Positions 47,985-61,300 are shown, counted from the first letter of the stretch. The stretch is 64,000 nt of DNA from Phoebastria nigripes (GCA_035582835.1 JAYKAV010000004.1:10612-74611), one strand, 5' to 3'. Made by a program: numbers and translations. Notes: generated by a model from the sequence alone, not told the origin.

Positions 47985-50683
47985 AGCTGCAAGAGAAAGA
48001 ATTCTTTAAATCTTTCTGTAGTATTTTCCTTTCTCTTAGCATCCTGGTTGCCTCGGGAACCCTTCCTCCTGTTGAGTGACTTCTGTGATGCCACAGATAA
48101 CAGCCATAGAGGGTGTTAAGAGGTGTTCATGGTTTTTCATTTACATTAATTGCCAACTAAATCACCACTTGAAAACGTTTAAGCACAAGAAACATGAAAG
48201 TATTTCTTCCCTTTTTCCTTCTTAATAGCATCCTTGTTGTGAAATTCCAAGCAGTCATAAATAATGATCAGTATGAACTCTTGAGTTGCATTTTATATGT
48301 GTGATGAATTTACATAAAATGAATTTAAATAATAATAGTAATTATTAATAAGCTCCAGGAAAAGTGGCAATTATTAAAAAAAAAGAACTAGTAAAGAAGA
48401 AGGAATGACTCTTTGATTCAGGCCAATCATACTATGTGTTAGGAATGTCACTTAAAAAAACAGTTACCCTTAACAGCTCAGGCTGTCTGTAGCTCCAGTA
48501 GTAAAATAATTTTGGGAGAGTCTTATGGAGAGTTATGAGATATCAGAACTACTATCCAATACTTTTTGTTTGCTCTCATGAGACNGCTCCAACCAAAGCA
48601 ATGGTTCAGCCCAGTTTTAGGGGTAGGGCAATCAGCCTTATCCTGTGTTATATATGCTACTGCACAATAAAGCTCTTGTCAGGGTGATTCTTTGATAAGG
48701 GCTAATAGATACACTCAGTTTTGACCCTTGATGTCCATATCTCAGTCCATGTTCATTATATCTATGCATTATTCTTCCATTTTCTCTCTTTCTCTCTCTT
48801 TTTTTTAAAGCTCTTCAGATGAGTTGTTAATTGTTCTCATGGTATTTGCCTTTAATAGTCCCTCCTATAATTTTGTTGCCTTAGCTTTCTTTGATACCCA
48901 TAAAAATATAATTTGGCTGCTATTTGTGATTGCAGTCCATGTTTGCTCTTTATTTTTATACTTCTGCAGATCATGTTTTGGCCAGACTTTCACATTAGCT
49001 GGGTACTCAAAATATTTTTCTGCCCCAAGTTATGATCCACAGTGCTAACATGGCTACTGAACTGGAGCATGCACTTCTAAAAAACTTTCTGATGGCCTGA
49101 GGATGCAAGAAGTTATGTGCTTACTCTCCGTAACAAGGACAGGCAGCTCACTGAACTGACATTTATAGAAGATGGCATGGTGATGCACGGTACAGCTCTA
49201 GTTCGCATGTTGGGGTAGATCTATAGTATAAGAAAACACAAAAAGAATTCTAGAAATCTTAATTGGCCACAATTATAACATTTGTCAAGATATTTTAATA
49301 AATATTGCAACTATATTTGCCAAAATCTCATTAACAGTACATATGACTTGAAGCCAAACTTTCTATTTCTCACGTCATTTATTTAAACTGTCTCAAAAAT
49401 CACAAACCTGACAGCCAGTAATATATTGTACAATGGCACTGAACCTTTCCTGGTTATTTTATTGCCCTTGCTTGCAGTGTTTCTACTTGGGAGTCAGCTT
49501 GATGGAATTACTTTGATGTTTTAATTGTGGTCTAAATGTGATTTGGAAATACGGGTCTGGATTTTTCATTCTGTGATCAAGAAGAACCTCCTGTGCTGTC
49601 CAATGTGATTTCAGACTCTTTTTCTATTCACAGTGAATAAGATTTGCAGAGCTGAGAGAGTGTCTTTTCATAGATAACCCTTTCCACGAAAGTCAACAGA
49701 GCAGTCGTTCTCTGAGAGTTCCTCAATCCTTAGAAGCCTTTTGAAAGAAAAGGGAGCGAAAATGTTGGAGATTTTGCTTTTGCTTTGGCTTTAAGACCCA
49801 GAAGGTTTACAATAATGTATTACTGAGACTCCTATGTAAGACAATGTACCACTTTTTGTCTGGGTACTAGTAATGTATTTATTTTCTTCTCATCGATACG
49901 TTTTTTCAATAAAAAAAAATTAAGTTGATTCTCCCCACAGGCATTGTACTTCAACCTCCCCATTTTTGGCCAAAATACACTGACCTAGAAAAAAAAGAAA
50001 AAAAGGGGGGTGGGGGGGAAACCCAAGCAGATACCTTTTTTTTTTTTACTTTAGTGTTGAAAACATTTTATCTAATCAGTTTAAGTGCAAAGTTGTACAT
50101 CTATATTTTTATAGCTATACACTTTAAATACTGAAATGATCAAATTTCTTAAACACTCCATTCCATGATCTATGCACACGCAGCATTCAAAAAGATAAAA
50201 AATACTAATCTAGAAAAGAGAGTATTTTCACAAAAATATGAAAATAAATAGAGAGTCAAGGCCTCTGGAAAATTAAGTTTTTATATATGTTCAGAACAGC
50301 TGCAATATTTTCACTTAAGAGTCTACAATTCAAGCAAAGCAAGTATTTCACTTCCCTGCATGTACTACTAGTTATATGCTGACAGGCAAATGACTCTTAA
50401 ATGACTGAATATAAGTACTTACCATCTTAGTGTTTGAAAACCCTCAAGTGGGGAAAGAGATACACTTCTCCTTGAAGACTAACAGATGTACATGCTGATG
50501 TATGTTCACATGTAGGAGGTAGGTACCCTTGAAGAGCTAAACAAGGAAATGGTTTTTACATTTGATTCTAATTGCTGTCAGCCTTTTTANGAGTTTTATT
50601 CCTGGAATACAGAGTTCCACTTTTTGTATTTTTTATTGTTTCTAGCTTGGACAACAGAGTCATGATTTGCTTGGAATACAGTT
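47985..50683. other. noncoding sequence, nothing recognised
   Basis: AT-rich. It contains a pyrimidine-rich run (48780-48808) and an A-rich stretch followed by G6-T-G7 (about 49988-50018). No gene is supported. Confidence 0.4.
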
Positions 50684-50830
50684 GCAAATCATGGAGGCAA
50701 AAAACCAATTAGGTTGCAAAGGACCTCTGGAGGTTGTGTAGTCTTACCTTTTCTACTTAAAAAGGGGTTATTTCAAAATTAAATTAGATTACTCAGGGCT
50801 TTATGAAGGCTACAGAGGGACTGCCATTCT
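50684..50830 (-). mobile_element. old CR1 3' end, minus strand
   Basis: The plus strand reads aatcatggaggc, then aattaggttgcaaaggacct, ctggaggttgtgtagtctta, and later agattactcagggctttatg. In order these parallel the reverse complement of a CR1 3' terminus (aatcatagaat, ggttggaaaggacctctgga, ggtcatctagtccaac, caggttgctcagggccttgt). Divergence is high, so this is an old copy of a different subfamily from the 4.6 kb element. Confidence 0.7.
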
Positions 50831-53800
50831 CCTGAGTAGCAAATACAAGATAGGTGTTTGATGGAGTTGTAGTCTATTAAGTAGAGAATCAGTGACGGCT
50901 GCTGTGCTCTGCATTAGGTGAAAAGCGTTTTTGAAGTTTTTGTTGGTTTTTTAAAATTTTTTTAAACAGCAGTGAATTTAGAAACATCTAAAAACACTGT
51001 TTGGTGTAGGAACATCGGAATTCCCACAGTAGAACAGAAAATTCATCTGTTTAGTTCTCTATTATTTACACATCAGTGGCCAACTCAATGGATGGCTCAA
51101 AAAACCTCCAAACCAGCAGCAGATAGTCTGGTATAAGTCTAATACTTTCCAAAAGCAATAGCTGATAATTGCAGATATTCTTGTTCACATGAAAGATTCA
51201 TTCATTTTAAAAATCTCTTTAAGTTTNCATCTTTAGCAAAGCTTTATGGCAACATGTTTGACAAAGTTGTATAAGAAAGTGTTTTCTTTATTCATTCTGA
51301 ATTTACATATGTCTTATTCTACCAAATATAAATGGTGTCATGGTATGATTTANACTGCCTTCCATCATAATGTATATATTAAGCAATGCAAGGACAATAC
51401 ACTTTCTCTTGTCTGAAAGTATCTGTAAATTGATCTATGAAAAATGAAAGGTATGCTTAATGATGAAGTAGCCAGATCTAAACCAAACAGCATTATGTTA
51501 ATTAAGGCTGATTACTTAGAGGGTATCTGGGGGATCAATAGTCTGAAAAACAGAATGACCAAGCACTCCAGAGTTCTGGTCAAAGAGGAAATTGCAACCT
51601 TCTGTCCCTTTGACTGCCATAAGAAAGGCTGGAGTACAGATCAGTCTCCCCAGTTTCAAATATCATAAGGTCAGATAGTCTGTTATAGTCTGTTTCTGAT
51701 TTCATGTACTGTACCAGAAGGACACTGGGCACTCTATCTGCTGAAAAGCAAAGAAAAAAGCAGCTCACAGGACCTCAGTGCGTTCATATCCACATTCATA
51801 TCCACAGAGAGGAATTCTTGAGAAATCAAGCTATTTTGACAGTAGCTTCAACTGGATCAAACTTGACATATTTGAGGTAATGGTATATTATTATCAGTCT
51901 GTTTCTATTTATTTTTTTCCCATAATTTTAAGTCTTAAACTTGATTTCCGTCTTCGTCTGTAAGTTTCTGATTCTTGCTGTCGTTCTAAAACTATTATTT
52001 TCTTTGTGTCTCATATAAGGATAGATACTTTTTTTATGATCAATTGTTGGTAACTTTATGAATGAGTTCTCCAATGATATGAAGATCTACCATTACAGCA
52101 AATTACTTTTTTCAACTATACAAAAAGAATCTGTTTTTTTTCAAAATGCAACTAAGTCTTAGCCGGGGTATTTTTTAATTCATTAAAGGAGGAAAAAGGT
52201 TTTTATAGCTGACAAATTAAATGGGGAAAAATTAACCTATTAGCAAATGGTTTACATTGGATTAGCTTTACCAAAAAATTAACTTAAGAATGATGTTTCA
52301 CTGAAACAGATATAAAAATGAAATAAAAATAGTTTATTTTAATTACCAATATTAATTAGAGGCCTTACACCTGTAAAAAATTTATAACACACACATTGGC
52401 CAAAAAACTTCTGATTGGCCTATGGAAGAACTGGAACTCTCCAACTTGTTTTAGGCAACAAAAAGGGCAGTGTACCCACCATTCACGAGAATATAGCAAC
52501 CCAACATGATTTCAGTGCTTGTGTCTGACTCAGCAAATGGCCCTTTAACCTACTGAGATTTGTGCAAATGGGTGCTTATCTAAGTTCCCAGAATATTAAT
52601 TAATTTCAAATGAAAAGATGAAGTTTTGAATTAAAAAAATTGACATAATTGTGCAATGAACAGGTTTGGGAGAATTCTGTATGTGTGTGGTGGGCTGTAA
52701 TTTGTACCTTACTACCTTTCTGCTGATGAATTCTATAACAAAGAACAAAAGACGTTCTTTTTGCTTCAACTTCCAGCCTAGAGACTGTGGTTATATTTGC
52801 AAGGACAGTTTCTATTCTCTGAAATGAAAGAAGCAAGAAGAAAACATAAAATAGTCCATTAAAACCAAATTCTTCTGTTTGCATCTGGCCTGCCCGTCAG
52901 GAACTGCGTGCCCTGTAATTGAAGTTAACTATCCATACCAGTACACATGTGAGTAACGCTACTGCTCTACTATATTCCTCTAATCCAAGAGATGATTAAT
53001 AAAACATAAAGCAATAAATTTAATCAAATCCCAGATTACTGGGGGTGAGAAGGAGAAAAAGAAGCTGCTGCAAAATGTTTGGTCTTAAACGCCTGAATAA
53101 GTGGACCTGTGACTGCTGGGGTCATTTTCAGGAACGTACCCTGGTCGTTCAGTGCAACGTTGTTTTCCATCACACATAATTTTCACACCCTGTTTTAAGA
53201 GCACTCTTCAATTATCAGTTATAGGAATGATCTGCTGAATTCCCTGAACTGTGTGCTGAATGTTTGTTTCTTAGAATTATCTTAGGCTTTAACACACAAA
53301 CAAAACAGGTGGTTGCCAAAGGCATGAAAATATTAAAAGCAGCAAAGTGTTTACTGGCTGTTTGAAAGAGAAACTGCACTCCATGAAGATCACATTTTCT
53401 TTAATTTCTTCTTGGCAGTAAAAATCTGAATTGAAGTTGGTTTGAGAAAAGGTGGATAGAATAGTGAGAGGAAGAGAAGACAAGACATGTTTAGGTACTC
53501 TTTTGTGTTTATCTGTTACAGGACAAAATGATTCATTTTGAGTAGCATATCAATATTTCATTAGGCGCAAGAAGCAAAATTTTTAACATTTAGTAGAAAC
53601 AAGCTGTATTAGCCTATTCCCTGTCTTACTGAAGAATTATCTTTACAGAATACCTGTGCACAGCTGTACCACTACNTTTCAATCCTGTATCTATTCAGCA
53701 TTGATCTATTTAGGTAGACAGAAATATGCACATATATTTGTGCCTCCATGTGTTTTTATGTGACTGTGTGTGCAGGTTTATTTTTAAAAATGATATATAA

Positions 53801-56800
53801 ATACATATTTATATACGTATATTACATATATAAGGAAGAATATATTTAAGTCAGTGCTCTTTCTTCCTGTTCATACATGGACTGCATTCTGGAAGCAATA
53901 AGGTGATTTCTTGGGAAGGGCCTTCTTTGACCAGTTACGAGCTGGAAAAAAATCTGCAGCAGAATTATGCCCATCCTTCAGCATAGCTGCTAATCAGGTA
54001 CGAGGAGACTGCTCCTCCTGCTCCTCAGGAATAGAGTGAATTAGTCCTATAGTTTAGAAAGTGATGTAAATTAACTTTGCCATAGAATATATAAACTGGA
54101 GTATAATGGACTAATGTACAGAGCCTTTCGGAGAACTGTAGGGGCATCTGCACTAAGAAGAACATTGCAATTACTTCTTTAGATTTTTAGACAGTTTCTC
54201 ATTAAAGTTCAGGTCACGCCTGCAAGATTTTCAAAAATTCGTATTGCCTCAGTAAACACACTGATGATCACTTTCTTCTTCACCGCTACTTAGACCATAA
54301 CTTACTGCATTTTATTATTTCATAGCATTGGCATAGGAAGGTAATAGTTGGCTTTAGTATTAGTCATCTAACTGAAGTATTTCCTCTATACTGTCCTTCT
54401 AAGTCTCAAAGGGAAGAACACAAATCAAGCATTTTTTCTAAAACTGGTGCACTCTCACTAAAAGGAAAAGGGTTTTTCAGGAACAGTTTTGATCAAAGAT
54501 GCATGTAGAGAAGTTGCTTTTTTTTTCCTTTTTGTTTCTTTTTTTTGTTGTTTGTTTTTTTTGAGTCAGGAAAGATAACCATAACAGGGGACACACTGGT
54601 GCAAACCAACTGGAAGGGAAGAAAAGGATAATAAACAGCCAACTGCACCTCCCATTTATAGTGCCTCTAATGCTATTTGAATCTACCAGATGTAAAGAGC
54701 CATCCTCAAAGAGGCACACTGCAAAAAACCATTCATAATTCAAGAGTAAGAGCTCTNTGTGAAAAGCTAGTCAAGATCGGTGGCCTTGGGGAACATCTGC
54801 CCTGGTCTGGCAGAGAATTTGATGGCATGTGATGCTTGCGCAAGAAACAAACTCAGGCACAGTAAGAGAACTTGAACTACTTTCTGCAGCAAAGGTCGCA
54901 ATCAGATCTATCCTTAGTGTATAAACTCTATACTCACATTAAAACATAGCTGTGGATTACAGACCTTCCCTGGGTTTTGGTCTGCTATGTTGTCTTTAAG
55001 AAAACTGTTGGTAGGTTTAGTGGACGAGAAGAAGACTCCAGCATCTGGAAGAAGTATTGACTCTTTCGGAGTGGACATGATTAAAGACTAATAAGTTATT
55101 TTATCTTTTATATGTCATATTTCTTTTTCTGTTCTGTAGGATATTGTATTTTTCTTCTGGCTGTATAGCAGATACTGTTTATTACAATTTGCCTTTCAAG
55201 CATAGGGGAATATTGCAAGCTAGTATAGATGGGAATATGAGGACTAAGTGCTGCAACTTCTGTTTCTCCCCTTCTTTTTGCAGCCTTCACATTTAAGTTT
55301 TAATGTATCTGCACATGTTTAAGCCTTCACTACACAAGTATACAGCAATAACCTGTATTATCCGTTTGCAGTTCACATCCTCTGTATGCATCTACAGCTG
55401 AGAAGCTACACTGGGGATACCATAATCATGCAGTGAAGACCTCAGTCCATATTACTTCAGCTGAATCCAGCTATTCAATTAGAAGTTGGAGATGACTATT
55501 CANTTAGATAAGCTGCTAAACTTAGATATCTCTCCACGACAGCATTTGCTTCTCCTTCCCTTGTCATCTTTTCAGAAGGACTTTGTCTGGAAATGAAAGG
55601 GCTGAGTTACATTTTGCTGCTCTGATTCATCCTGAAGCAGAGTTGTACTTATGTGGGTTTTGATTAGCCTCTTAATGCAGGAAAGTGAAAGTCTCTTCAA
55701 TAGGGATGACAAAATGAAGCCTTTATGATATTTGCTAATCATAAACGCCTTGGGCCAGAGGGGTTGCTAGTTTTTTTGGTGTTTTATGTCATGGTGTGGC
55801 ACAGTGAGGCTTTGGTTGTGAGAAGAACTCACACAAACAACAGCATAACTTGTTTTCCTTTCCTTTCTCTCACCCTTGCTGCTCCAAAGGAAACACTTTA
55901 AAACAATTTTGAGAGAGCAATATTCCTTGCCAAAAGTGAAGGGCAGTTTTCTCAGGCAAATAAAAAAATAAACTGAATTACTGAGAAGACCTGTTCAGAT
56001 TTGCACAATGCAGTACTTCATGTTTGCTCCCTGTACTATTTTTGATGTGGAGACAGGCATTGACTACATTAAGAGCATGGTAGTATGGCTCTCCAAAGAC
56101 ATCACTGAATTGGCAGAAAATAGAATCAGGTTTTATAATTGGGTAGAACTGGCATTTGTGAAAGCATGCAGAGATTGGAAGGATCTTGGGAAAAAACTAC
56201 ATATTGGGTAAAATCTCCATTGCTCAATATCTGACAATAAAGAGAGCAGGGTAGTGATGAAAATTTGCTGTAAGACACATAGCTTATGAAGCACAGAATA
56301 GCATTACACAACACTGAACACAGCAATTTAAAAAGAGTTGAAAATAAAAAAACTATATATTACTGCAAGGCTAAACCATACATATTAGTGTAAGGGCATC
56401 AATTGTATTAATGTTTTAGTAAGGTGGTCTCTACTCAGAAATATTTATATTAGAGACATCATCAAACCAAGCAATTTAAGGGGTAACTAGCTGTACATCA
56501 ATCTGACAGTGCTGCATATGCCTACGTTGCAACCTTGAAATGTAATTGTCATCATGTAATTAAAAATTCAAATGTAACACATACATGCACAGAAAGGAAT
56601 ACTGTATCAATAATTTTTTCTAGATTTTGAGTTTTGAAAGTATGCAAAAATATATAAACACAATATATAATCAGAAGAGTATCTTGTACTAGAGGCGCTG
56701 TTATGCTGAATATGAGAAAGGTCACAATATAAAGAGCTTGAAAGAGCTTTTAAAATATTGTTCTCTTTCTTTTCTGATAGGCTTGCAATGTTAAGTGGCA

Positions 56801-56905
56801 AACCATATGGTACTCATAGGGGCTACTATCAGTGAATGAACAGGAAATAGTGATTATAGAAATACCTTGTTTGTGAGAGAAGCATATTGTGATAAACAGA
56901 ACAGT
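50831..56905. other. noncoding sequence, nothing firm
   Basis: AT-rich with scattered ambiguous bases. It includes an AT-rich simple stretch (53789-53836) and a short G/T tract (54539-54563). No open frame (for example 51444-51668 plus or 56008-56211 plus) could be assigned. Confidence 0.4.
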
Positions 56906-56906
56906 A

Positions 56907-56938
<32 letters not shown>

Positions 56939-56968
56939 CAAACCACCAACCACCCAAAAAAACCCCAA
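56906..56968. repeat. pure A/C tract of 63 bases
   Basis: An AAAAC repeat of seven or so units merges into CCACC and CCCAAAAAAACCCC blocks, with no G or T. It lies just upstream of a MIR copy. Confidence 0.9.
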
Positions 56969-57024
56969 GGAAACAAGATTACATTTCTTACAGCTTGATT
57001 GAGACTTAGTATTTATCTCCAAGA

Positions 57025-57190
57025 AGTCAGTTGGCTTGCTTCAGTGCCTCAGTTTCCTTTCACTAATATGGAAATGATAGACATTACTTCTTACAGTGTA
57101 CTGAGAGCTTAACTCATTAGTTATTATAAAGCATACAGGTCTTCACATAAAAGGTATTACTGAATGCAAGGGCATTATAATATAAAAAGA
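57025..57190 (+). mobile_element. MIR-type CORE-SINE, core and tail, plus strand
   Basis: The sequence cttcagtgcctcagtttcct, then aatatggaaatgatagacat, attacttcttacagtg, gagcttaactcattagtta, ataaagcatacaggtctt and cataaaaggtattactg follows the MIR core and tail order (GTGCCTCAGTTTCCTCATCT, GTAAAATGGGGATAATAATA, TTGTGAGGATTAATTCATTA, TGTAAAGCGCTTTGAGATCC, GAAAGGTGCTATATAAGTG). The tRNA-derived head is missing or unrecognisable, with an A/C tract close to where it would be. Confidence 0.8.
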
Positions 57191-57299
57191 ATGAAGTGTG
57201 AAACATAAAACACTTCAAGCACAGAAAAGAATGGGAAGTTTATAGAATGAGGCCAAAGGAATGGAAAAACAAATTTAAGGAAATGTGAAGTCAAGAATG

Positions 57300-58170
57300 A
57301 AATAATATTACTGCAGAAATATTAAGGAGAAAGGGAGTCTTTTGGAGTACGCAACCCTTTAAGAGACAGTAGGGATAATTTATTGGTAGAGGTGACTGTC
57401 ACCGCAGGCTATTTACATGAACTTGTTGCTTCAGCATTCTCAAAGGAGGAAAAAAGGCTGAAGAGAGAACTAACAACAGGGAAATACTTATACCAAATCA
57501 GAACAACAGCAAAAAACTGAAGGAGCATAACATTACGTGAGGAAAAAAAAGAACAATTTGAAAAAAGAAACATATCTAAGCAAGACACTAAAATCAACAG
57601 GGCCCATTATAAAACGGGGGAAAACAATAAATGAGGTGGTGGGAGCCTTCCCAATCAGAGTAATAATGAAAACAAACAAAAAAACCCCATCCAAGTCTGG
57701 AGTTACATAAAGCAAACAAGATAATGCTGAGTAAAGATAAAAGAGAGAAGAACTAACAGCAACATTGTTTAAGGATTATCAGGATGGTTTCACAAAAGAT
57801 CATGGTGACAAACATAACAGTTACATATGAACAAATAACACACAGGATTTGTCAGAGAAATTTTGGACAGAATATACAGCCTTAAAAGAAATCTTATGAA
57901 ATCTCTATTTCATGACCACCCAAGGGTGACTTTCAGCAAGGTCATCTGATACTGCAGGAGATATATGCAGTTTATAAGGATAAAGAGCTATCTTGAGGAG
58001 TAAAGACAAATAGCATGAGTGAGAAGAAACAGGCAGAAATGTGACAAATGCGATACTGCAAACATCAGTATTGGGTCCTGCTCTTTTCACTATGTTTGGG
58101 AAGAGAAGGATGTTCTATTCAGTCACAAAATATAGAGAGGAAGCAAAATGAACAGCNGCGGAAGACGGGA
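57300..58170 (+). mobile_element. very old CR1/L3-like LINE relic, reverse transcriptase region
   Basis: Scattered reverse transcriptase motifs remain on the plus strand. QDGF lies at 57780-57791 (the QHGF motif). VLGPALFTMF starts at 58068 (the GSVLGPLLFNIF motif). In the same frame TKYREEAK starts near 58125, where an active element has KFADDTK. The 288-base distance from QDGF to VLGP compares with 272 bases in the long CR1 of this window, which supports a common domain plan. The first catalytic Asp of the palm motif is replaced and stops are frequent between motifs. Boundaries are uncertain. It could be a CR1 or L3 copy that predates birds. Confidence 0.55.
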
Positions 58171-59416
58171 ATTAAAAAGGTTTGCAGAGAAGAGCAATTA
58201 TACTTAAAATAGCTTGAGTAGTAAACGAACTTAAATGCAATTAAAATGCATTTTTTTTGCCCAGAGCTAGTCAGAAGATGTTATTAAAATATAGTTCACG
58301 AACAAAAATGAAGAAATAAGTATTAAAATAAAATTTTAAATCAAAATTTTTAGAAAAAAATCATCACTTTCTTTGAGGTTTACAATGGTTTGGGAATCAT
58401 ACTTTTTCTAGTAGTGAGGACAAAGTAATTTCATGCATGATCAAAAGATCAAATCAGGACTGAGTATCTAAATAGTAAAAGAAATTGTTATAAAAAGCTA
58501 ATTTCTTTCAGGACAAGGAACAGTTATTTTATGGGAAATTAGCAGGTGAGTAATGTAACTTTTGTAATAAAGACTGTATTCTGCTCCAAAACATTGTGAA
58601 TATTTTGCTAAGTAAGACAACGAGTTGACCATTATCGCAGTCAGGTATCTTGCAAAGGTAGAAAGTAAGCATTTCCTTTATCTGTGATAACAAGTCATTA
58701 TGACAATATTATATTTATTTGTATAGGTGGAACGAAGAAATGAAGGGGTGGAGAATCGACTCATTTGAAAGTATTTTCCCCTTATCTGCAATAAATTGGC
58801 TTTGTAGCTTTTTCCCTAATACTATTATTTGCATTTTGCAAATATTATATAGTTGTAAAAGTATACTGCAGTATATCATAAGGTTCAAGCACTGTCATAT
58901 GAAAGGGGAATAGTAAGCATCTTTCTCAGACATTCTATTTTTTATTTTGTCTTTCTCCATTAACTATTTTGGAATCAGACATAATTTTGGCAAGTTTGAC
59001 CCATTCAGTAAATAATTTTTTTTTTCTTCCAGAAATATTTGTAAATTGGATATATATCCAATACTGTGAGGCACTTGGGAGTTAGTCCTGATTTTGTTTT
59101 ACTTTAATTTTTATTTTACTTTCTACTCTAATAAGAGACCCTCAGAATCCCTTTCTGTCATTACATTGCCATAGAAAAAATACCATGTCCTGAACTGTCT
59201 CTGCTACTGCTTTTGAAATATTTCTAGTAAAATATTTTAGTCGCAAAGCCACATTGCTGAAGCCTTATAGCATTATGACTAAGACTTTTAGAATCCAAGG
59301 TAGCTTGAACTAGTATGAAGAAGTAAACTACTTACTTTTTTATTTTTTGTGTAAAAGAGCTAACACCTGAAGTCACTGTTTACACTGCATCCAAGCAAAC
59401 CACACTGTTCTTTAAA
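58171..59416. other. noncoding sequence, nothing recognised
   Basis: AT-rich DNA up to the 5' side of the long CR1. No feature is supported. Confidence 0.4.
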
Positions 59417-59429
59417 GTGCATTGTACTG

Positions 59430-60515
59430 CTAACAGAGGCAGCCAGAAGATGCAGCACTTTGTGGAGCAGGGAACACTGGAGGGGACACAGAAAGGAGCA
59501 GGAAGCTCTGCNGAGGGCAGCATCCCCATGTCCCCTCATGCAGCAGTGGTGGTGAGGCCCAGCATGGCACAGCCCCCTGCACCCCCGTACCCCAGCTACC
59601 CAGCATGTCGGAGGACTCGGCTCAACCCAGCTCCAAGAGAGGATGCAGCTCTGCAGGGTTGGGGCTGTGGGGACAGTGGGGGCCTCTCACTGGGCCTGAG
59701 GGAGATGCGTCCTTGCCTGCAAGAGGTGGGTACTGGCATCCCCGGGTGGAGGGGCTGCAGGAGGAGGACAGCAGCCTGCACAGCACCAGGAGTGGCACAG
59801 AGGTCCGTCTTCTCTGGGAACATGCAAGTGCGAGGCGAGCTTCAACCCCCAGGTGTATCCACAGAGGGTACAGTAGCTCATGCTTATGGGGTTGGGAAAG
59901 GGGGATCCCCTGACAGCGGAAGCTGGAGGGGTCTAACACCAGGATGGCTCCAACCCCCCTGGGTTGCAGATGAGGTGCTGGGAGCTGGGTCCAGCAAAGC
60001 GCCTGAGACAGCAGCACCGGGGGAAAAGCCAAGGGATTGTGGTAGGAGACTCCCTTCTGCAGGGGACAGAGGCCCCCACCTGCCAACCTAGCCTGCACTC
60101 CACGGAGGTTTGCTGCTTGCCAGGGTCTCGGAGCGGGAATGTCATGGAGAAGCTGCCGAGGCTCATCCAGCCCTCATCCAGTTACTCCCACTGCTCTCCC
60201 ATGTGGGCACCAGCAGTACGGCCAGGGGAGACCTGGAGTATATCAAGCATGACTGCACAGCTCTGGGGGAGAGGGTCAAGGGCAGGTGGTGTCTTTTTGA
60301 TCCTGCCGGTGAGGCAAAGGAGCTTGAGGAGGAGTGAACAGATCTTGCAGGTCAATGCCTGGGTGTGCATTTGATGACAGGGGTTTCTTTTTTACGACCA
60401 TGGGACTGTCTCTGGGGATGGTGTACTGAGAGAGAGATGGGATCCACCTGACCAAATGGGGCAAAAGCATCTTTACCAACAGGCTGGCCAACCTGCTCAG
60501 GAAAGCTTTAAGCTA
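59430..60515 (+). pseudogene. CR1 ORF1 remnant with SGNH-esterase domain
   Basis: CR1 ORF1 encodes a nucleic-acid-associated protein whose C-terminal half is an SGNH-type esterase. Here the domain starts with GIVVGDSLLQGTEAP, with the catalytic-Ser motif GDS intact at 60045-60053. The frame then shifts, and a HVGTSSTARGD segment begins at 60200, where the usual GTND motif has lost its Asn. A further shift leads to FYDHGT and an intact DGIHLT motif at 60436-60453, the catalytic Asp/His block. The segment ends with NRLANLLRKAL. The N-terminal half (59430-60000) is Pro/Gly-rich and poorly recognisable, with an ambiguous base at 59512. At least two frameshifts and a mutated Asn block mean it makes no functional esterase. 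Confidence 0.8.
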
Positions 60516-60689
60516 GAAATGATGAGGGTGGGAGATGAGCACCCACATTCAAGTGGGTAAGTGGTAGACCTGGCTGACAAGTGAAAGGAACAAGATGATG
60601 TGGAAAAGAGAGACTTTGAAAACAACACATCGGGTCTGAAAGGGACCCAGTTCAAGCATATGCACATAAATAAGTGCTGAGGGGACAGC

Positions 60690-61300
60690 ATGATGGGGGA
60701 AGATATCGTGCCTTTTCTGAGAAATTGGCACAACTGGGTGCCTCTCTGAAGTGCCTGTACACTCACGGATGGAGCATGGGGAACAAACAGAAGGAATTAG
60801 AGGTGCGTGTGCGGCTGCAAGGCTACCATCTCATTGGCATGGCAGCGATGTGGTGGGTTAGCTGACACAACTGGAGTGCTGCCATGGATGGATACAGGTT
60901 CTTTAAGAAGGACAGGCCAGGGAGGTGAGGAGGGGAAGTTGACTTTTATGTGAGAGAGCAGCAAGGATGCATTGAGCTCTGCCTTGGGAGGGGTCATGAG
61001 CCAGCCGAGAGCTGATGGGTCAGGCTTAGAGGGCAGACCAACGTGCGTGACACTGTGGTGGGTGTCTGCTACAGACTGCCTGATCAGGAAGAAGCAGCTG
61101 AGGCCTTCTTCAGACAACTGGAAGAAACTTCACATTCACAGGCCCTGGTCCTCATGGGGATTTTGAACTACCCTGATATCTTCTGGATGGGCAACACAGC
61201 AGAGCATGAGCAGTCCAGGTGGTTTCTGGAATGTATTGATACCTTGAATGGGTTTCTGGAGTACAGTGATGCCTTGAACTTCCTGACACAGGTAATCAAG
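60690..61300 (+). pseudogene. CR1 ORF2 endonuclease remnant
   Basis: This is the apurinic-like endonuclease domain that nicks target DNA. The first block reads LKCLYTHGWSMGNKQKELE (from about 60750), followed by QGYHLIGM and, after a stop and frame changes, a VDFYVREQQGCIELCL-like stretch. A long open piece then has VVGVCYRLPDQEEAAEAFFR and LVLMGILNYPDI. In the last, the GDFN catalytic motif has become GILN, so the metal-binding Asp is lost. It stops at LNFLTQVI, after which the rest of the linker to the reverse transcriptase is missing. Confidence 0.8.

Noticed and set aside
59596..60166. Minus-strand open frames across the long CR1
   Set aside because: They are antisense shadows of CR1 ORF1 in GC-rich DNA.
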